A DNA stretch of 64,000 bases from Membranipora membranacea (taxonomy: Eukaryota > Bryozoa > Gymnolaemata > Cheilostomatida > Membraniporidae). How positions within the stretch are numbered: the stretch's first letter is position 1; each line of letters starts with the position of its first letter. Shown here in pieces: positions 12,001-19,860 of this stretch. The DNA lies in contig OU612074.1 of the NCBI GenBank assembly GCA_914767715.1, forward strand, positions 18,152,062-18,216,061, read 5' to 3'. The position numbers and the translations under genes were made by a program. Under the pieces are notes generated by a model. It ran no database searches and was not told the origin of the DNA. It was given only the letters and a program-made list of their open reading frames with translations.

Positions 12001-14674
12001 GTCAGCTCAAATGGACAGAATTGTGGTCGATGGAGCCACAAAGGATCAGCTTTCTGGTTGGTGCAGCTTATGATCAACTACCGACCCCGGCAAACCTGGA
12101 ACGCTGGAATTTGACCGAGAACTCGAAATGCGCCGAGTGCTCGGCTAAGGGCACACTTCGACATATACTGTCGAATTGCCAACAGAGCCTGGGAAGATAC
12201 ACGTATAGGCATAATCAAGTCCTGAAAGTGTTGTGTAAATATGTCACGGAGAAGTGTGAATATGCTAATGCTGGTGGTGAAGCGCGTGAAAAGATTTTGC
12301 GCAAAAAGGGATTGATGAACAGCGGAGAATGGCAGGTGAGATGCGACCTCACAGAGCAGCTCAGCATGCCACAGCATATTGTGATCACGAACCAAAGACC
12401 AGACTTAATTGTTTGGTCTGACAAAGAAAAAGCACTAATACTGATGGAATTGACGGTGCCTTGGGAAGAAAATCTCTCATATGCGCATGAGAGAAAACTG
12501 ACAAGATACGAAGATCTGGTCACACAATGCCAAGACAAAGGTTGGAATTGCGAATTATTCGCAGTGGAAGTTGGCTGCCGTGGATTCATGGCTAGATCAG
12601 CTACCAAATTTCTGACCAGAGTTGGGCTTTCAGGAAGAGCACTCAAACAAGCCACAAAAAGCATAGTACATGAGGCAGAAAGCGCATCTGCATGGATATG
12701 GCAACAGCACTGTGTGAAGACAAAAGCTAAGTAATCCTATTACTTGTAAGCTGGGGTTTAACACACTCACTTTGTTTTGTGGAGTTGGCCAGCATTTAAT
12801 TCCTTTGTTTATAATCCTTGTAAGGATTAGAATGAGGGGATTAAGTGATGATAAGCAAATTGCTTGGGGTAGAAGGCTAAGCAAGATTATGCCTTTAATA
12901 CTCAAATTAAAGTAGTTTAATCTCTGCAGAGTGAAAATCAAAGTGAGTCTGAGTTAGATCTAAGGTTTTACAAACATAGGATTAAAAGCTTGGCCCTCGC
13001 ATAAAAGGCAGGCAGAGCGAGACAGGAAATCACAGTCAGCCCACTGGCTGTAGCGCAAACAAGTCATCTCTCTGACTTGTGTATGAGTTGTACTATGCTC
13101 AATGTGGTGAATTTGAGTAGCGAACGAGTGGCACGAGGGGCGGGTGCCTTGACAATAGCGACTTTGCGCCGATGAGTTGATGGAAAGCAAACCTCCCTGC
13201 ACTGGTTTGGCTTAGAGTATAAGCATGAGAGTGATGGGGCGAACATTGTTGCACTGAAACAATGAAGAGTTGGCAGCCTCCCTGGTTGCGCAACAGCGTA
13301 AACACACCAATTATGTCAAACCACCGAAACTGACAAAATGCACTGAGGGATCGATGAGATTGATTGAGATGCTCAGCAACACACAGGGGTGGCTTCATGC
13401 TGCTGGGGCCGGCCATGAGGAGGTTGTACTAGAGAAGGCCTCGAAACAGCGTTTGACTCATGGTTTCTAGCTGAAGACCTGTGTGTTGTGCAGTGGTACG
13501 CGCACCACTGTATGTTGTATCTCTACCAAGCATTGGTTAAAAAAAGATAACAAAATTTCAGTATGATTATTGTCAAATCTATCCCAGCAAAATCATATGA
13601 ATCTGTGAAGGCGCCCGGGCCATATGAAAATTAAACAATATTTTATGTTACCATGTGATATTATCCCTATGTTGTGTGACAATGTAATGGTAGGCCTATG
13701 GTGTGTGAAAATGTAATGGCAGGCCTATTATATATAAACTAGTTGTTTAATTGTTGACAGGATGGTGGTTTGCACATTTTGATGGACAGTGGATAGCTCG
13801 TCAGCTTGAGTTACATCCAGATAAATCACCTGTACTTCTACTAGCAGGTAAATAAATAAAGTTATATAATATATTTATGCTATATTTTAAATAACTTTGT
13901 TACAAAATAACTATGATGATATAATTGCGCGTATTCAACTTCAAATAATAACAAAATTCAAATCGATAGAGGTTTTTTGGCTAGATTTGCAAATCCTTCT
14001 TATTGAATGAATTTTATGCCAATAAAAAACAGAAAGCAAATTCTTCATATTTTGTTCAATATAATAATTATTCTATTTGATCTTGATATACATTTAGTTT
14101 TTTTTTCAAATTGTTTTTGTAACTTTTGTGTTATATAACAGCTTGGTAAAGTTTACAGGTCGTAGTTCAATTATAAGTGTGACTATTTTTTTCTGAGAAA
14201 TGGTAGCAGCACTACTTTTGATATGACATGAAATGGGAATTTACCTGAAACTACAGGTCGTTCCCAACATTTTGGTGTATCATATGAATCCATATCCCAA
14301 CCTGAACCTGAGATATAGGCTCTCAAAGTCAGCACAGTCAGAGCTAGCCGTTTATTTCTAGAAGTTTTATCCCTTGATTCTGATTGGCTGTAGGAGTTTA
14401 TCCCTTATTTATGATTGGCTGTAGGAGTTTAACCCTTGTTTATGATTGGCTGTAGGAGTTTATCCCTTGTTTCTGATTGGCTGTAGGTGTTGATGACATG
14501 CAGATGTGTGAGTTATCCCTTGAGGAGACGGGGCTGTCAAGAAAACGAGGAGCGGAAATCATCAGCGAAGAGTTTGACAGAGAATGGGCCAAACACGGAG
14601 GTGATGAGTATGTGCTCGGACATAAAACATCACTGACCTCCCAACATCTCAGAGAAAGCCTGAACATTAAATGA
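2940..14674 (+). CDS. MYO6: unconventional myosin VI, C-terminal half (11 exons)
   Basis: Myosin VI is the actin motor that walks toward the minus end and carries endocytic and other cargo. Coding exons: 2940-3030, 3269-3425, 4395-4612, 4944-5022, 7611-7774, 8571-8671, 8975-9106, 9603-9623, 10770-10931, 13761-13847, 14487-14674. All join in phase to give 465 residues and a TGA. In order they encode an IQ-like helix ([16 protein letters not shown]), the proximal tail helices, a long Glu/Arg/Lys-rich single-helix region, the conserved [17 protein letters not shown] segment, [18 protein letters not shown], the RRL adaptor-binding motif in [14 protein letters not shown], and the cargo-binding domain with [32 protein letters not shown] and [13 protein letters not shown]. 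These match vertebrate myosin VI as I recall it. The motor domain lies left of the window. Introns host the LINE and several tandem repeats. Exon edges rest on splice motifs plus phase. Confidence 0.95.
3269..3425 (+). CDS. MYO6: MYO6 exon: proximal tail helices
   Basis: Acceptor tttctcag, donor CTG/gtatgt, ending in phase 0. It encodes helical sequence such as [20 protein letters not shown], corresponding to the proximal-tail three-helix bundle that extends the lever arm. Intron 3426-4394 follows and holds no other recognisable feature. Confidence 0.88.
4395..4612 (+). CDS. MYO6: MYO6 exon: end of helix bundle and start of charged single helix
   Basis: Acceptor gattgtag, donor CT/gtgagt. 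It encodes [20 protein letters not shown] followed by strongly charged sequence ([20 protein letters not shown]). The alternating runs of Glu and Arg/Lys are typical of the stable single alpha helix of myosin VI. Confidence 0.92.
4944..5022 (+). CDS. MYO6: MYO6 exon: charged single helix
   Basis: Acceptor ttattcag, donor GCT/gtgagt. It encodes [20 protein letters not shown], continuing the single-helix region in frame. Confidence 0.9.
5023..7610 (+). other. MYO6 intron with tandem repeat
   Basis: A 2.6-kb intron. Apart from the 90-bp tandem repeat at about 6375-6764, I see no gene or RNA in it. Confidence 0.7.
6375..6764. repeat. 90-bp tandem repeat in MYO6 intron
   Basis: GACATGAATTTATC or close variants occur at 6481, 6571, 6661 and 6751. 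Three nearly identical 90-bp units lie between them, each with CACATATCACATCAATC and GGATCTTTAAATTTCTCTG. A clearly diverged fourth unit precedes them (6375-6480). Confidence 0.9.
7611..7774 (+). CDS. MYO6: MYO6 exon: conserved [13 protein letters not shown] segment
   Basis: Acceptor gattgtag, donor TCTCA/gtatgt, ending two bases into a codon. It encodes [19 protein letters not shown] and [17 protein letters not shown], nearly identical to the end of the single-helix region in vertebrate myosin VI and the adjoining ubiquitin-binding helices. Confidence 0.92.
7860..8330. repeat. two diverged tandem copies of a ~232-bp segment
   Basis: GAAACAGGCCTGGATTCATT occurs at about 8018 and 8250. Upstream of each copy are related blocks AAAGAGCAGC...GGGAAATC and AAAGAGCAGCAACTC...GGAAATC. 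The copies have diverged considerably. They lie in the MYO6 intron 7775-8570. Confidence 0.7.
8571..8671 (+). CDS. MYO6: MYO6 exon: start of cargo-binding tail
   Basis: Acceptor ttgttatcag, donor TGTG/gtaagt. An Ala/Ser-rich linker ([15 protein letters not shown]) is followed by [18 protein letters not shown], a nearly invariant myosin VI signature. Confidence 0.95.
8684..8805. repeat. short GATGTCAGCA-type tandem repeat
   Basis: Five or six copies of a loose 25-30 bp unit containing GATGTCA(G)CA and ATTGTGT follow directly after the donor site of the preceding exon. Confidence 0.65.
8975..9106 (+). CDS. MYO6: MYO6 exon: RRL adaptor-binding motif
   Basis: Acceptor tgatgtag, donor TCTG/gtatgt, phase 1. 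It encodes [20 protein letters not shown] and [19 protein letters not shown]. The RRL in this position binds adaptors such as GIPC, optineurin and NDP52 in vertebrate myosin VI. Confidence 0.95.
9603..9623 (+). CDS. MYO6: MYO6 microexon, 21 nt
   Basis: The segment lies between tttactgtcag and gtaagt. It enters and leaves in phase 1, so it can be skipped without a frameshift. It encodes (G)REMERS(G), which resembles the REIEMNR stretch at the equivalent place in vertebrate myosin VI, where small alternatively spliced inserts occur. Confidence 0.65.
9690..9805 (+). repeat. dispersed repeat, TGACTTAATGTTAGCTA family
   Basis: It contains GCTAGTTTTTGGTGACTTAA, TGTTAGCTAC and TTTTCGCTAGTGAAAACTTT. 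Related copies are seen at about 21590-21650, 35800-35880 and 45955-46040 in reverse orientation, and at 47283-47330 forward. Confidence 0.6.
10770..10931 (+). CDS. MYO6: MYO6 exon: Pro/Gly-rich linker and FRIPF motif
   Basis: Acceptor atgttatag, donor AAAG/gtctgc. A low-complexity stretch ([18 protein letters not shown]) precedes [20 protein letters not shown], matching RFFRIPFIRPAD of vertebrate myosin VI. The donor gtctgc is weak, and LINE-derived sequence begins almost immediately after it. Confidence 0.93.
10998..12734 (+). CDS. LINE ORF: partial reverse transcriptase, zinc finger and restriction-like endonuclease
   Basis: 578 codons from the first ATG to TAA. The same frame is open upstream and supplies [14 protein letters not shown], a late RT motif (G-x-P-x-G ... 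SP), so the ATG is only the first Met of a truncated protein. Residues 42-45 are FMDD, the catalytic RT box. The thumb/linker follows. Residues 378-394 form C-x2-C-x7-H-x4-C, the zinc knuckle found before the endonuclease in R2-like LINEs. Residues 468-488 read PDLIVW...ELTVPWE, with D469 and E484 in the positions of a PD-(D/E)XK restriction-like endonuclease. This order of RT, CCHC and RLE at the C-terminus marks the R2/R4/NeSL/Hero group; I cannot pick the clade. No stop or frameshift interrupts it, so the insertion is relatively young. It is not part of the myosin VI protein. Confidence 0.88.
   Translation: MGCAISPLLFVMVMEIVIRNSQGSVNGIQVANNQILPPMRAFMDDITIISPDKAQVVASIDRLHELIERCAMRFKPSKSRSLSLCKGKPVPNTYFIGTERIPTLAEQPVKSLGRWYSLPITDRFRGNEVKKQLITGLDAIEKCGLSGKYKAWILNFALMPRILWPLTVYDIPLTPVERMEQMINKHMRKWLGVPRSFNTNALYASSFTLSLPMKSLVEEYKTSKARLDMMLNESPDQVIRECAPTLDTGKKWSVTETVRDAKSRLEISEIVGAVTTARHGIGWEANRWFSKESPEVRREMVVDEVRKMEEERRQTQAVGQAQQGRWTCWESVEQRQLKWTELWSMEPQRISFLVGAAYDQLPTPANLERWNLTENSKCAECSAKGTLRHILSNCQQSLGRYTYRHNQVLKVLCKYVTEKCEYANAGGEAREKILRKKGLMNSGEWQVRCDLTEQLSMPQHIVITNQRPDLIVWSDKEKALILMELTVPWEENLSYAHERKLTRYEDLVTQCQDKGWNCELFAVEVGCRGFMARSATKFLTRVGLSGRALKQATKSIVHEAESASAWIWQQHCVKTKAK
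12735..13545 (+). other. probable LINE 3' untranslated region
   Basis: No RT-related coding sequence follows the TAA. The stretch is less AT-rich than the surrounding intron, like the LINE ORF, and grades into A-rich intron sequence near 13530. Open frames on both strands here (13099-13416 minus, 13270-13470 plus) overlap each other and show no family signal. Confidence 0.5.
13761..13847 (+). CDS. MYO6: MYO6 exon: WWF cargo-binding motif
   Basis: Acceptor tgttgacag, donor GCAG/gtaaat. It encodes [20 protein letters not shown] followed by [10 protein letters not shown]. It corresponds to the Dab2-binding WWY region of vertebrate myosin VI, with Phe in place of Tyr. Confidence 0.96.
14362..14486 (+). 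repeat. 31-bp tandem repeat containing the 3' splice site of the last MYO6 exon
   Basis: TGATTGGCTGTAG occurs four times, with the AG at 14392-14393, 14423-14424, 14454-14455 and 14485-14486, a constant 31-bp step. The first three copies are followed by GAGTTTA(T/A)CCCTT. The fourth is followed by the exon (GTGTTGATGAC). The real acceptor is thus the last copy of its own repeat. Confidence 0.93.
14487..14674 (+). CDS. MYO6: MYO6 last coding exon
   Basis: Acceptor ggctgtag, stop TGA at 14672-14674. It encodes [20 protein letters not shown] and [19 protein letters not shown], matching the end of the vertebrate cargo-binding domain. The C-terminus ([14 protein letters not shown]) is diverged. 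Confidence 0.96.
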
Positions 14675-15580
14675 GCTGCCGCAAATAACCATCAATGCTG
14701 ACACTGCACCTCGCTGACTCTGTGAATTTTGTCTGCCTGTTGTAAACGTACACATGTGTATGTTTGGATTAACTTACGATGGCTCACGTTCTTAGGAAAT
14801 TAATGCAATGCATTTATAAGCTCGCCTATAATCCAAGATCAGATTAGCGTGTAGTATGTCATGGTCTCTGATCAGTGCTGGTATATGCAGATGATATTAT
14901 GCATACATCTGCTGTGGTTTTATCGTAGTATGCAAAAAAGTTTCAATCGCTGCTTTTCGGTGCTTAGCTCGATTAAATAGTACATTCCTCGGAGTCTCCT
15001 TCCACTATAACCCTTACTTAGATGTCTGCTGTATTCATCCCTTCTGTCGGCTGGTCAGATTGTGAAACAGCAGCAGAACTTATTTTATAATTATTGTGAT
15101 TTGAAATATTTCCCTCCACCTTTCAAATTATATTTCTGTAGTTTCACTGTATTCAATAATTTGCTTAGACTTGACTCGATTTGTGGCGCAACGCTGCCAA
15201 AATTTTGTTTTTTCAGTCTTTCAATTGTTGGTTCAAATTCAACTATCTTACATATTACCTTGGAAGCAAATACAATGTAATAGCAAAATGAAACATGCCT
15301 CTCTAAGCTATTTACTAGTATAAATCTTGTTTATCTGATTTCAGATTAAAATCTTTGTTTTTTTTTCGTTTCATTTTGTTGTCATAGTGGGTCTTATTAA
15401 ATAATATAATTACACTTTGTAGAATTTAATCATGTACATTTATAGTTATTGTCCAATAAGAATAAAATCAACCTTAGCACAAATATTACTGGTCCCACCT
15501 GATTATCAAATAACTGAATAGCACGGGCATTGGCATCTTTAGCTTTACCTGCAGATTCTCCCGTTAGATTTTAGCGTCAG

Positions 15581-15624
<44 letters not shown>

Positions 15625-17063
15625 TAGGCTAACATTGGGAGAAAAGTTTATATTTATGATTGCTCCAAATGAAAACTGATACAAAAGGAAAATCTGACCA
15701 AGTAATTGACATTAAAAATCTTACGTAACGATGCGCAGTGTAAATGCAGCTTTAGTTAATAATCGACAGCTTGTCCACAACTTTGTCTGCAGGAGCCTAA
15801 ATGGACCGCCATCAGTGATGAGGGAGGAGCCATCAGCAAGGCTCGTCATAGTCTATCTCATCGCTGATATTAAGAGTCCCATAAAGTCCACCACATCCCC
15901 TATGATTCATCGCTAATGAGAAGATATCCTCATCCAAAGTAACTCTAATATAAGGGTGTGGGCAAACAGCTGTCAGAAGCTTACTAGGTTCTCAGCATTA
16001 AGTAACATTGATCTCTTAATCCGCCTCAAGAAACAATTCATATAGATTAAAAGATTATCTTCTAATTAAGACTAGAGCTCAATATGAGCACCACAGGAAA
16101 ATTAACAGGTCTAATCTCCTAATGGTCCAATAAACCTTTGAAAATTCATAGAATCCTGTGGAATCTAATGCTAAATATCTATTGATCTCGGGTGCTGGAT
16201 TAAATCTGCCTCAAATGCGGTGTCACTTATAATCTTAAAAAATAATGTGATAGATTAACAAGGATGATGTCTCCATTGATCCCTGCTGATGCTTTTGAAA
16301 TTGCTCTCGTATGAGGCTGTGCCACCTAAATATTGGGACTGAATCTTTTTTGAAGTTTTACTCTTCAAATTTGTCATTTCAAACATGGTGCTGTTTTTCT
16401 CATTTTTTAAACTGGTACAACAGTTGCGAATAGGAATATATAGTGGACTATAAAACGCTGGCACCTCTGTATTACTTGAAAAGCATATGAACAGTCAAAG
16501 ATTTGTCGACTAGCTGCTTGATGACAATTGGGATAAGATGCTTTTTGTAATAAGGCAATGTGTGCTTTGAAAACCCACAGATTTATTCATTTCTTTGGAA
16601 AGTGAAAATAATAAGAGATATACGATGATTCGTGCACCCAGTAATACTTTTTGCATGATATGAGGGAAAATAAATATGGTAATGTATCAGAATAGTTACT
16701 GTGAGTATTAATTTAACAAATTGTAGTAGTATCAGGAATTACATGGTAGAGACTAAAATATGCACCAAATGGGACTCAAGAGACCTCGAACATTTCTACA
16801 TGATTGGTCGATTCCAATATCATTGACTTCTGATTGGTCAAAGCATGAAATTATCTGCTGGTCTCTCAATCTCAACAGTTTGATGCATAGAACAGTGTCA
16901 ACCAGTAAAAAGTAGTATCCAACTCAAAGGTGAAAGGTGAAAGGTCATAGCCTTCTTTTACAACTGATAGTCTAAACATTGATCAACTCTTGAGAGGAGA
17001 GCAATGAATAATCGAGTAAAGAAGGGCTATATAGCATCTTAAGTCTTCTGCTCTTGGTTCCGT
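14675..17063. other. MYO6 3' UTR and intergenic DNA
   Basis: A polyadenylation hexamer AATAAA at 15461-15466, about 790 nt after the stop, is a plausible end of the MYO6 transcript. A (TA)n microsatellite lies at about 15581-15618. I see no coding sequence in the rest. The next gene is on the other strand, so the two genes converge here. Confidence 0.6.
15581..15618. repeat. (TA)n microsatellite
   Basis: An uninterrupted alternating TA tract. Similar short tracts occur at about 22290, 36332-36356 and 47787-47815. Confidence 0.95.
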
Positions 17064-17507
17064 TTATTTTTTACCAAAGACGCCGTCCATATTCAAACCG
17101 CTAAGTAGGCCGGCACTTCCAATTCCACCTCCAACAACGCTATTCAAAATTCCATCAATACCTCCTCCAGTTTGTCCACCATTATGGACATTTGTGACTC
17201 CTCCTGTGCTGACTCTTCGAATGCCATTATTGCCTCCCACTACTTGTCCTGTGTTGACTCTTCTGAGGCCATTATTGCCTCCCACTACATTAGAATCTCC
17301 GTTAGATACGCCCGCAATATTAGAGCCGCTGATAAAACTACTGAGGAAACAGCTAAGTCCTTGACATGGTGCCTCTACTGGACGACTAACAACAGGTACA
17401 GGGTCGACTACTCGTCTGCCGAGGCTGCCGCCGCCGCGGACATTACCACCACGTCGTCCACCCCGTCTGCCTCCATTACCAAAGTATCCTCCACCGATAC
17501 CGCTGCT
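17064..17507 (-). CDS. secreted-protein exon 3: Gly-rich C-terminal part
   Basis: Acceptor cacttatag; stop TAA at 17066-17064. It encodes SSGIGGGYFGNGGRRGGRRG, a Cys pair in PCQGLSCF, then Gly/Asn-rich sequence ending MDGVFGKK. A 45-bp tandem duplication lies at about 17200-17290. A TTTATT on the plus strand overlaps the stop, so an AATAAA hexamer exists on the coding strand there. Confidence 0.75.
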   Translation of the reverse strand, partial: SSGIGGGYFGNGGRRGGRRGGNVRGGGSLGRRVVDPVPVVSRPVEAPCQGLSCFLSSFISGSNIAGVSNGDSNVVGGNNGLRRVNTGQVVGGNNGIRRVSTGGVTNVHNGGQTGGGIDGILNSVVGGGIGSAGLLSGLNMDGVFGKK

Positions 17508-18434
17508 CTATAAGTGCGAAAACAGACAATGTATATGAAATATGAAAGGTATCTTAAAAAGAAAGTTTGCTGTTTCACCAAGACCCAGTGCACCACTCAA
17601 GATAATCGCACTTAGGCCATACAGCCGAATGTAGTAAATGTGTTTCGTAGCTTACATTTTGAAATCGTTTTAATGGATCGTTGTCAGAAAGTATTGAGCG
17701 AACATGTCTGATAAATTATCGTCTATACTTACATCAGTGGTTGAAGAGCTGTATGGGTAGTATGTTGTCGATGATGATGGGTAGTAGGTTGTCGATGATG
17801 ATGGGTAGTATGAAGTAGTGGAGTATGGCGAGGTTGTCGAGGAGAAGGTCGTCGTGGACCATGTAGTAGTAGAAGAGCCTGCGAAGATGTCAGCGCATGT
17901 GTTCCTTGCTTGTTGACATATATTTTGACATCCTTGGCGGCAATTGTCACATCTATTCTGTGCTAGTTGACAACCCTGTAAAAGAATTCAATAATTTCAT
18001 TATACAATACAATTATTTTCATTATAACAAAAGAAATTATACTGATTATGTGCTATTCACTTTCATAGGGGGACATTTGAGTAATCAAAGAATAAAATTT
18101 GAATATAAGTATGTATACTATGTAATATAATATCAATTAGCGGGGGGGGGGGGGGGTGGGGAGCGGTAAGAGCATATAATATTCAAAATCTCACATTTAT
18201 GGAAGACAAAATCGTCAAATAATAAATTTGGTGCTTGATTGTTTAATTAGATTATTATAATTATTATTGTAACTTTTTAAAATATTACCATCATTTTTCT
18301 TGTTGTTACTATCATTATTATGATTATTACTATTATTTTCAGTTTTATCATCTACTTACGCTAGATCCAAAGTATTGTGCGTTGACAGCTGCGAGGCAGA
18401 AAAGTAGTCCAATAGTCACTAGTAAACTATTCAT
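17064..18434 (-). CDS. secreted Cys-rich / Ser-Thr-Tyr-rich / Gly-rich protein, 253 aa (3 exons)
   Basis: I do not recognise the family. Exons (minus strand): 18434-18360, 17975-17733 and 17507-17064, all joined in phase 0 with good gtaagt donors. Residues 1-20 (MNSLLVTIGLLFCLAAVNAQ) are a classic signal peptide, with likely cleavage after VNA. Residues 26-52 carry six Cys (C-x6-C-x2-C-x3-C-x3-C-x6-C). Residues 58-105 are almost only Ser, Thr, Tyr and Pro, including YYPSSSTT repeats suited to O-glycosylation. The last 147 residues are Gly/Asn/Arg-rich, with two copies of VVGGNNG(L/I)RRV(N/S)TG. Such composition is seen in matrix, mucus, cuticle or shell-associated secreted proteins; that role is inference. 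A TATA box and non-coding first exon are suggested upstream. The gene converges with MYO6. Confidence 0.78.
17733..17975 (-). CDS. secreted-protein exon 2: six-Cys segment and S/T/Y-rich stalk
   Basis: Acceptor aattcttttacag, donor GAT/gtaagt; 81 codons, phase 0 to 0. It encodes GCQLAQNRCDNCRQGCQNIC, then SPYSTTSYYPSSSTTYYP. A competing open frame on the same strand (His/Thr-rich, 17950-17729) is the shadow of this repetitive sequence. Confidence 0.78.
18143..18157. repeat. poly(G) tract
   Basis: About 15 consecutive G, then GTGGGG. It lies in an intron of the secreted-protein gene. Confidence 0.9.
18360..18434 (-). CDS. secreted-protein exon 1: signal peptide
   Basis: Starts with ATG (18434-18432) and ends GGATCTAGC/gtaagt, exactly 25 codons. 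A splice acceptor (ctctgttttag) about 50 nt upstream of the ATG suggests that the 5' UTR is split. Confidence 0.8.
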
Positions 18435-19027
18435 ATTTGCTGTTTTACTTTAGTCTGGTTTTCGATCAACGAGAGAGAGTACAGCACTAAAACAGAGTGA
18501 TAGAGCATGATAATTGAGTCGGAAATAAAATATTAATATCATAAATATATAATACTATATATATAATATAATATATATATATATATAATATATTCAAATA
18601 AAAGTAGAGTATATGCCGAGTTTTTAATAAAACAGGCTGCTGAGCTAAGTTTTTTTTTGCTAAACAAAATCACAGATATGCCTGCCATACGAAAAGTCAA
18701 AATTTAATTTATTCCAGCGTTTAAAAATCTTTGGAATTCTGTAGAATTACCAAGCTCTGTTAAGTTTCTCATTAATAAGTGACAAAATATAACATCAAGG
18801 ATAGATGAATATCAGCCATCAAAGTGTAGAGACAAAAGACCTTTTTTGAATTCTATGTGCGATTTTTCAACTAATGCAACTCAGACTTTTGTTTTGTTTT
18901 ATTTATTTTGTTTAATTTGTGTGCCATAATTTCGATACTATTAGCCTATTACAGGTAGATATTAGAAATTAGGCAATGAACAAACTTAAAGAAGAAAAAA
19001 ATAAAGTACAGTACAGTAGATGCTCAC

Positions 19028-19152
19028 CTTCTTTATACTATGTGGGAGGCCTGCTCCTTTTGAGTATAAGAGAATTTGCTTCGCTTGCCTTCTTTGAGTA
19101 CTGAACTCTAAACCAATACTGACTTCTGATTAGCGTGCCTGTCTAATTTATA
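19028..19152 (-). promoter_or_regulatory. candidate promoter and non-coding first exon of the secreted-protein gene
   Basis: On the minus strand TATAAAT at 19152-19146 is followed about 120 nt later by AAGAAG/gtgagc, a good donor, at 19028. The acceptor near 18487 would complete a 5' UTR intron. Nothing beyond motif spacing supports this. Confidence 0.35.
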
Positions 19153-19719
19153 CGCCACCCATCCGACCAGCTCTACACACTTGATCTGAACGTTGCTCTG
19201 TCAAATGTGGTTAATCCGATTAAAAGTTTCTGTAAGATTAGTTGACCCTATTTCTTTTCCTAGGTTTACATTTACCTTAGTTTAGAGTTTGATTGGCTCA
19301 TTTGTTTTATTAAAATGTGTTTAGTGGTGGACGAAACATGAGTGATTATCCTCATACGTCATGATTGCCTTGTTAATCCTTGGTTAGCCCGAGGTTCCAG
19401 CCTCAAAATAAGCCCATTCTTTGGGGCAATGGCACCCACGAATCATCTTTTGGGGTACTGAAGGCATCCCTTGGCAGCCATCTTGTCCAAGCTGAAGGTC
19501 TTACAAACTTGGTGGTGACATAAGGGTGTCATAATCGGTAGATATTAAAAAAAGAGACCGCCGGTCACTTGTAGTGCAATATTCATGTCATGGTCTGATT
19601 ACCCGCTCACAATCATCAGACTTTTTCTGGAACTTAGCCTACGGTGGATCAAAACTTGTACTATCTTGTGGCTGGTGCATGTTTTTTACTCAATTCAGAT
19701 TAAGCTCTCAAATGTACAT

Positions 19720-19860
19720 ACTTTTTAATTACTAACCAATACATCCTGGATTCTAGGTTTGATTCCCCGCTGCAGTCTAGTGACTACTAGGGTTTGTGTC
19801 CCAGGTGTACTCTAACCAGTTGTGACTTGTGAGACACCTCTATTTCTCAGTCTTTGCACT
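19720..19860 (+). repeat. diverged tRNA-SINE-like copy
   Basis: ATTCTAGGTTTGATTCCCCG and CTGCAGTCTAGTGAC match the B-box region and following sequence of the better element at 61680 (ATTCTAGGTTCAAATCC, then CTGCAGTTT). Confidence 0.45.

Larger units (their letters stand above)
10935..13545 (+). mobile_element. 5'-truncated RLE-type LINE (non-LTR retrotransposon)
   Basis: The element carries the ORF described in the next entry plus a roughly 0.8-kb 3' region without a convincing gene. It is truncated inside the reverse transcriptase domain, the usual result of incomplete target-primed reverse transcription. The 5' edge is set by where in-frame RT sequence stops being recognisable, just after the MYO6 donor at 10932. 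The 3' edge is uncertain; an A-rich stretch near 13530-13545 is a candidate tail. No target-site duplication was identified. It lies in a MYO6 intron in the same orientation as the gene. Confidence 0.8.

Noticed and set aside
12215-12664. 149-codon minus-strand frame (and others) opposite the LINE ORF
   Set aside because: Antisense shadow of the LINE coding sequence.
17172-17513. 113-codon plus-strand frame opposite the Gly-rich exon
   Set aside because: The minus strand supplies a signal peptide, phased exons and splice sites; this is its antisense.
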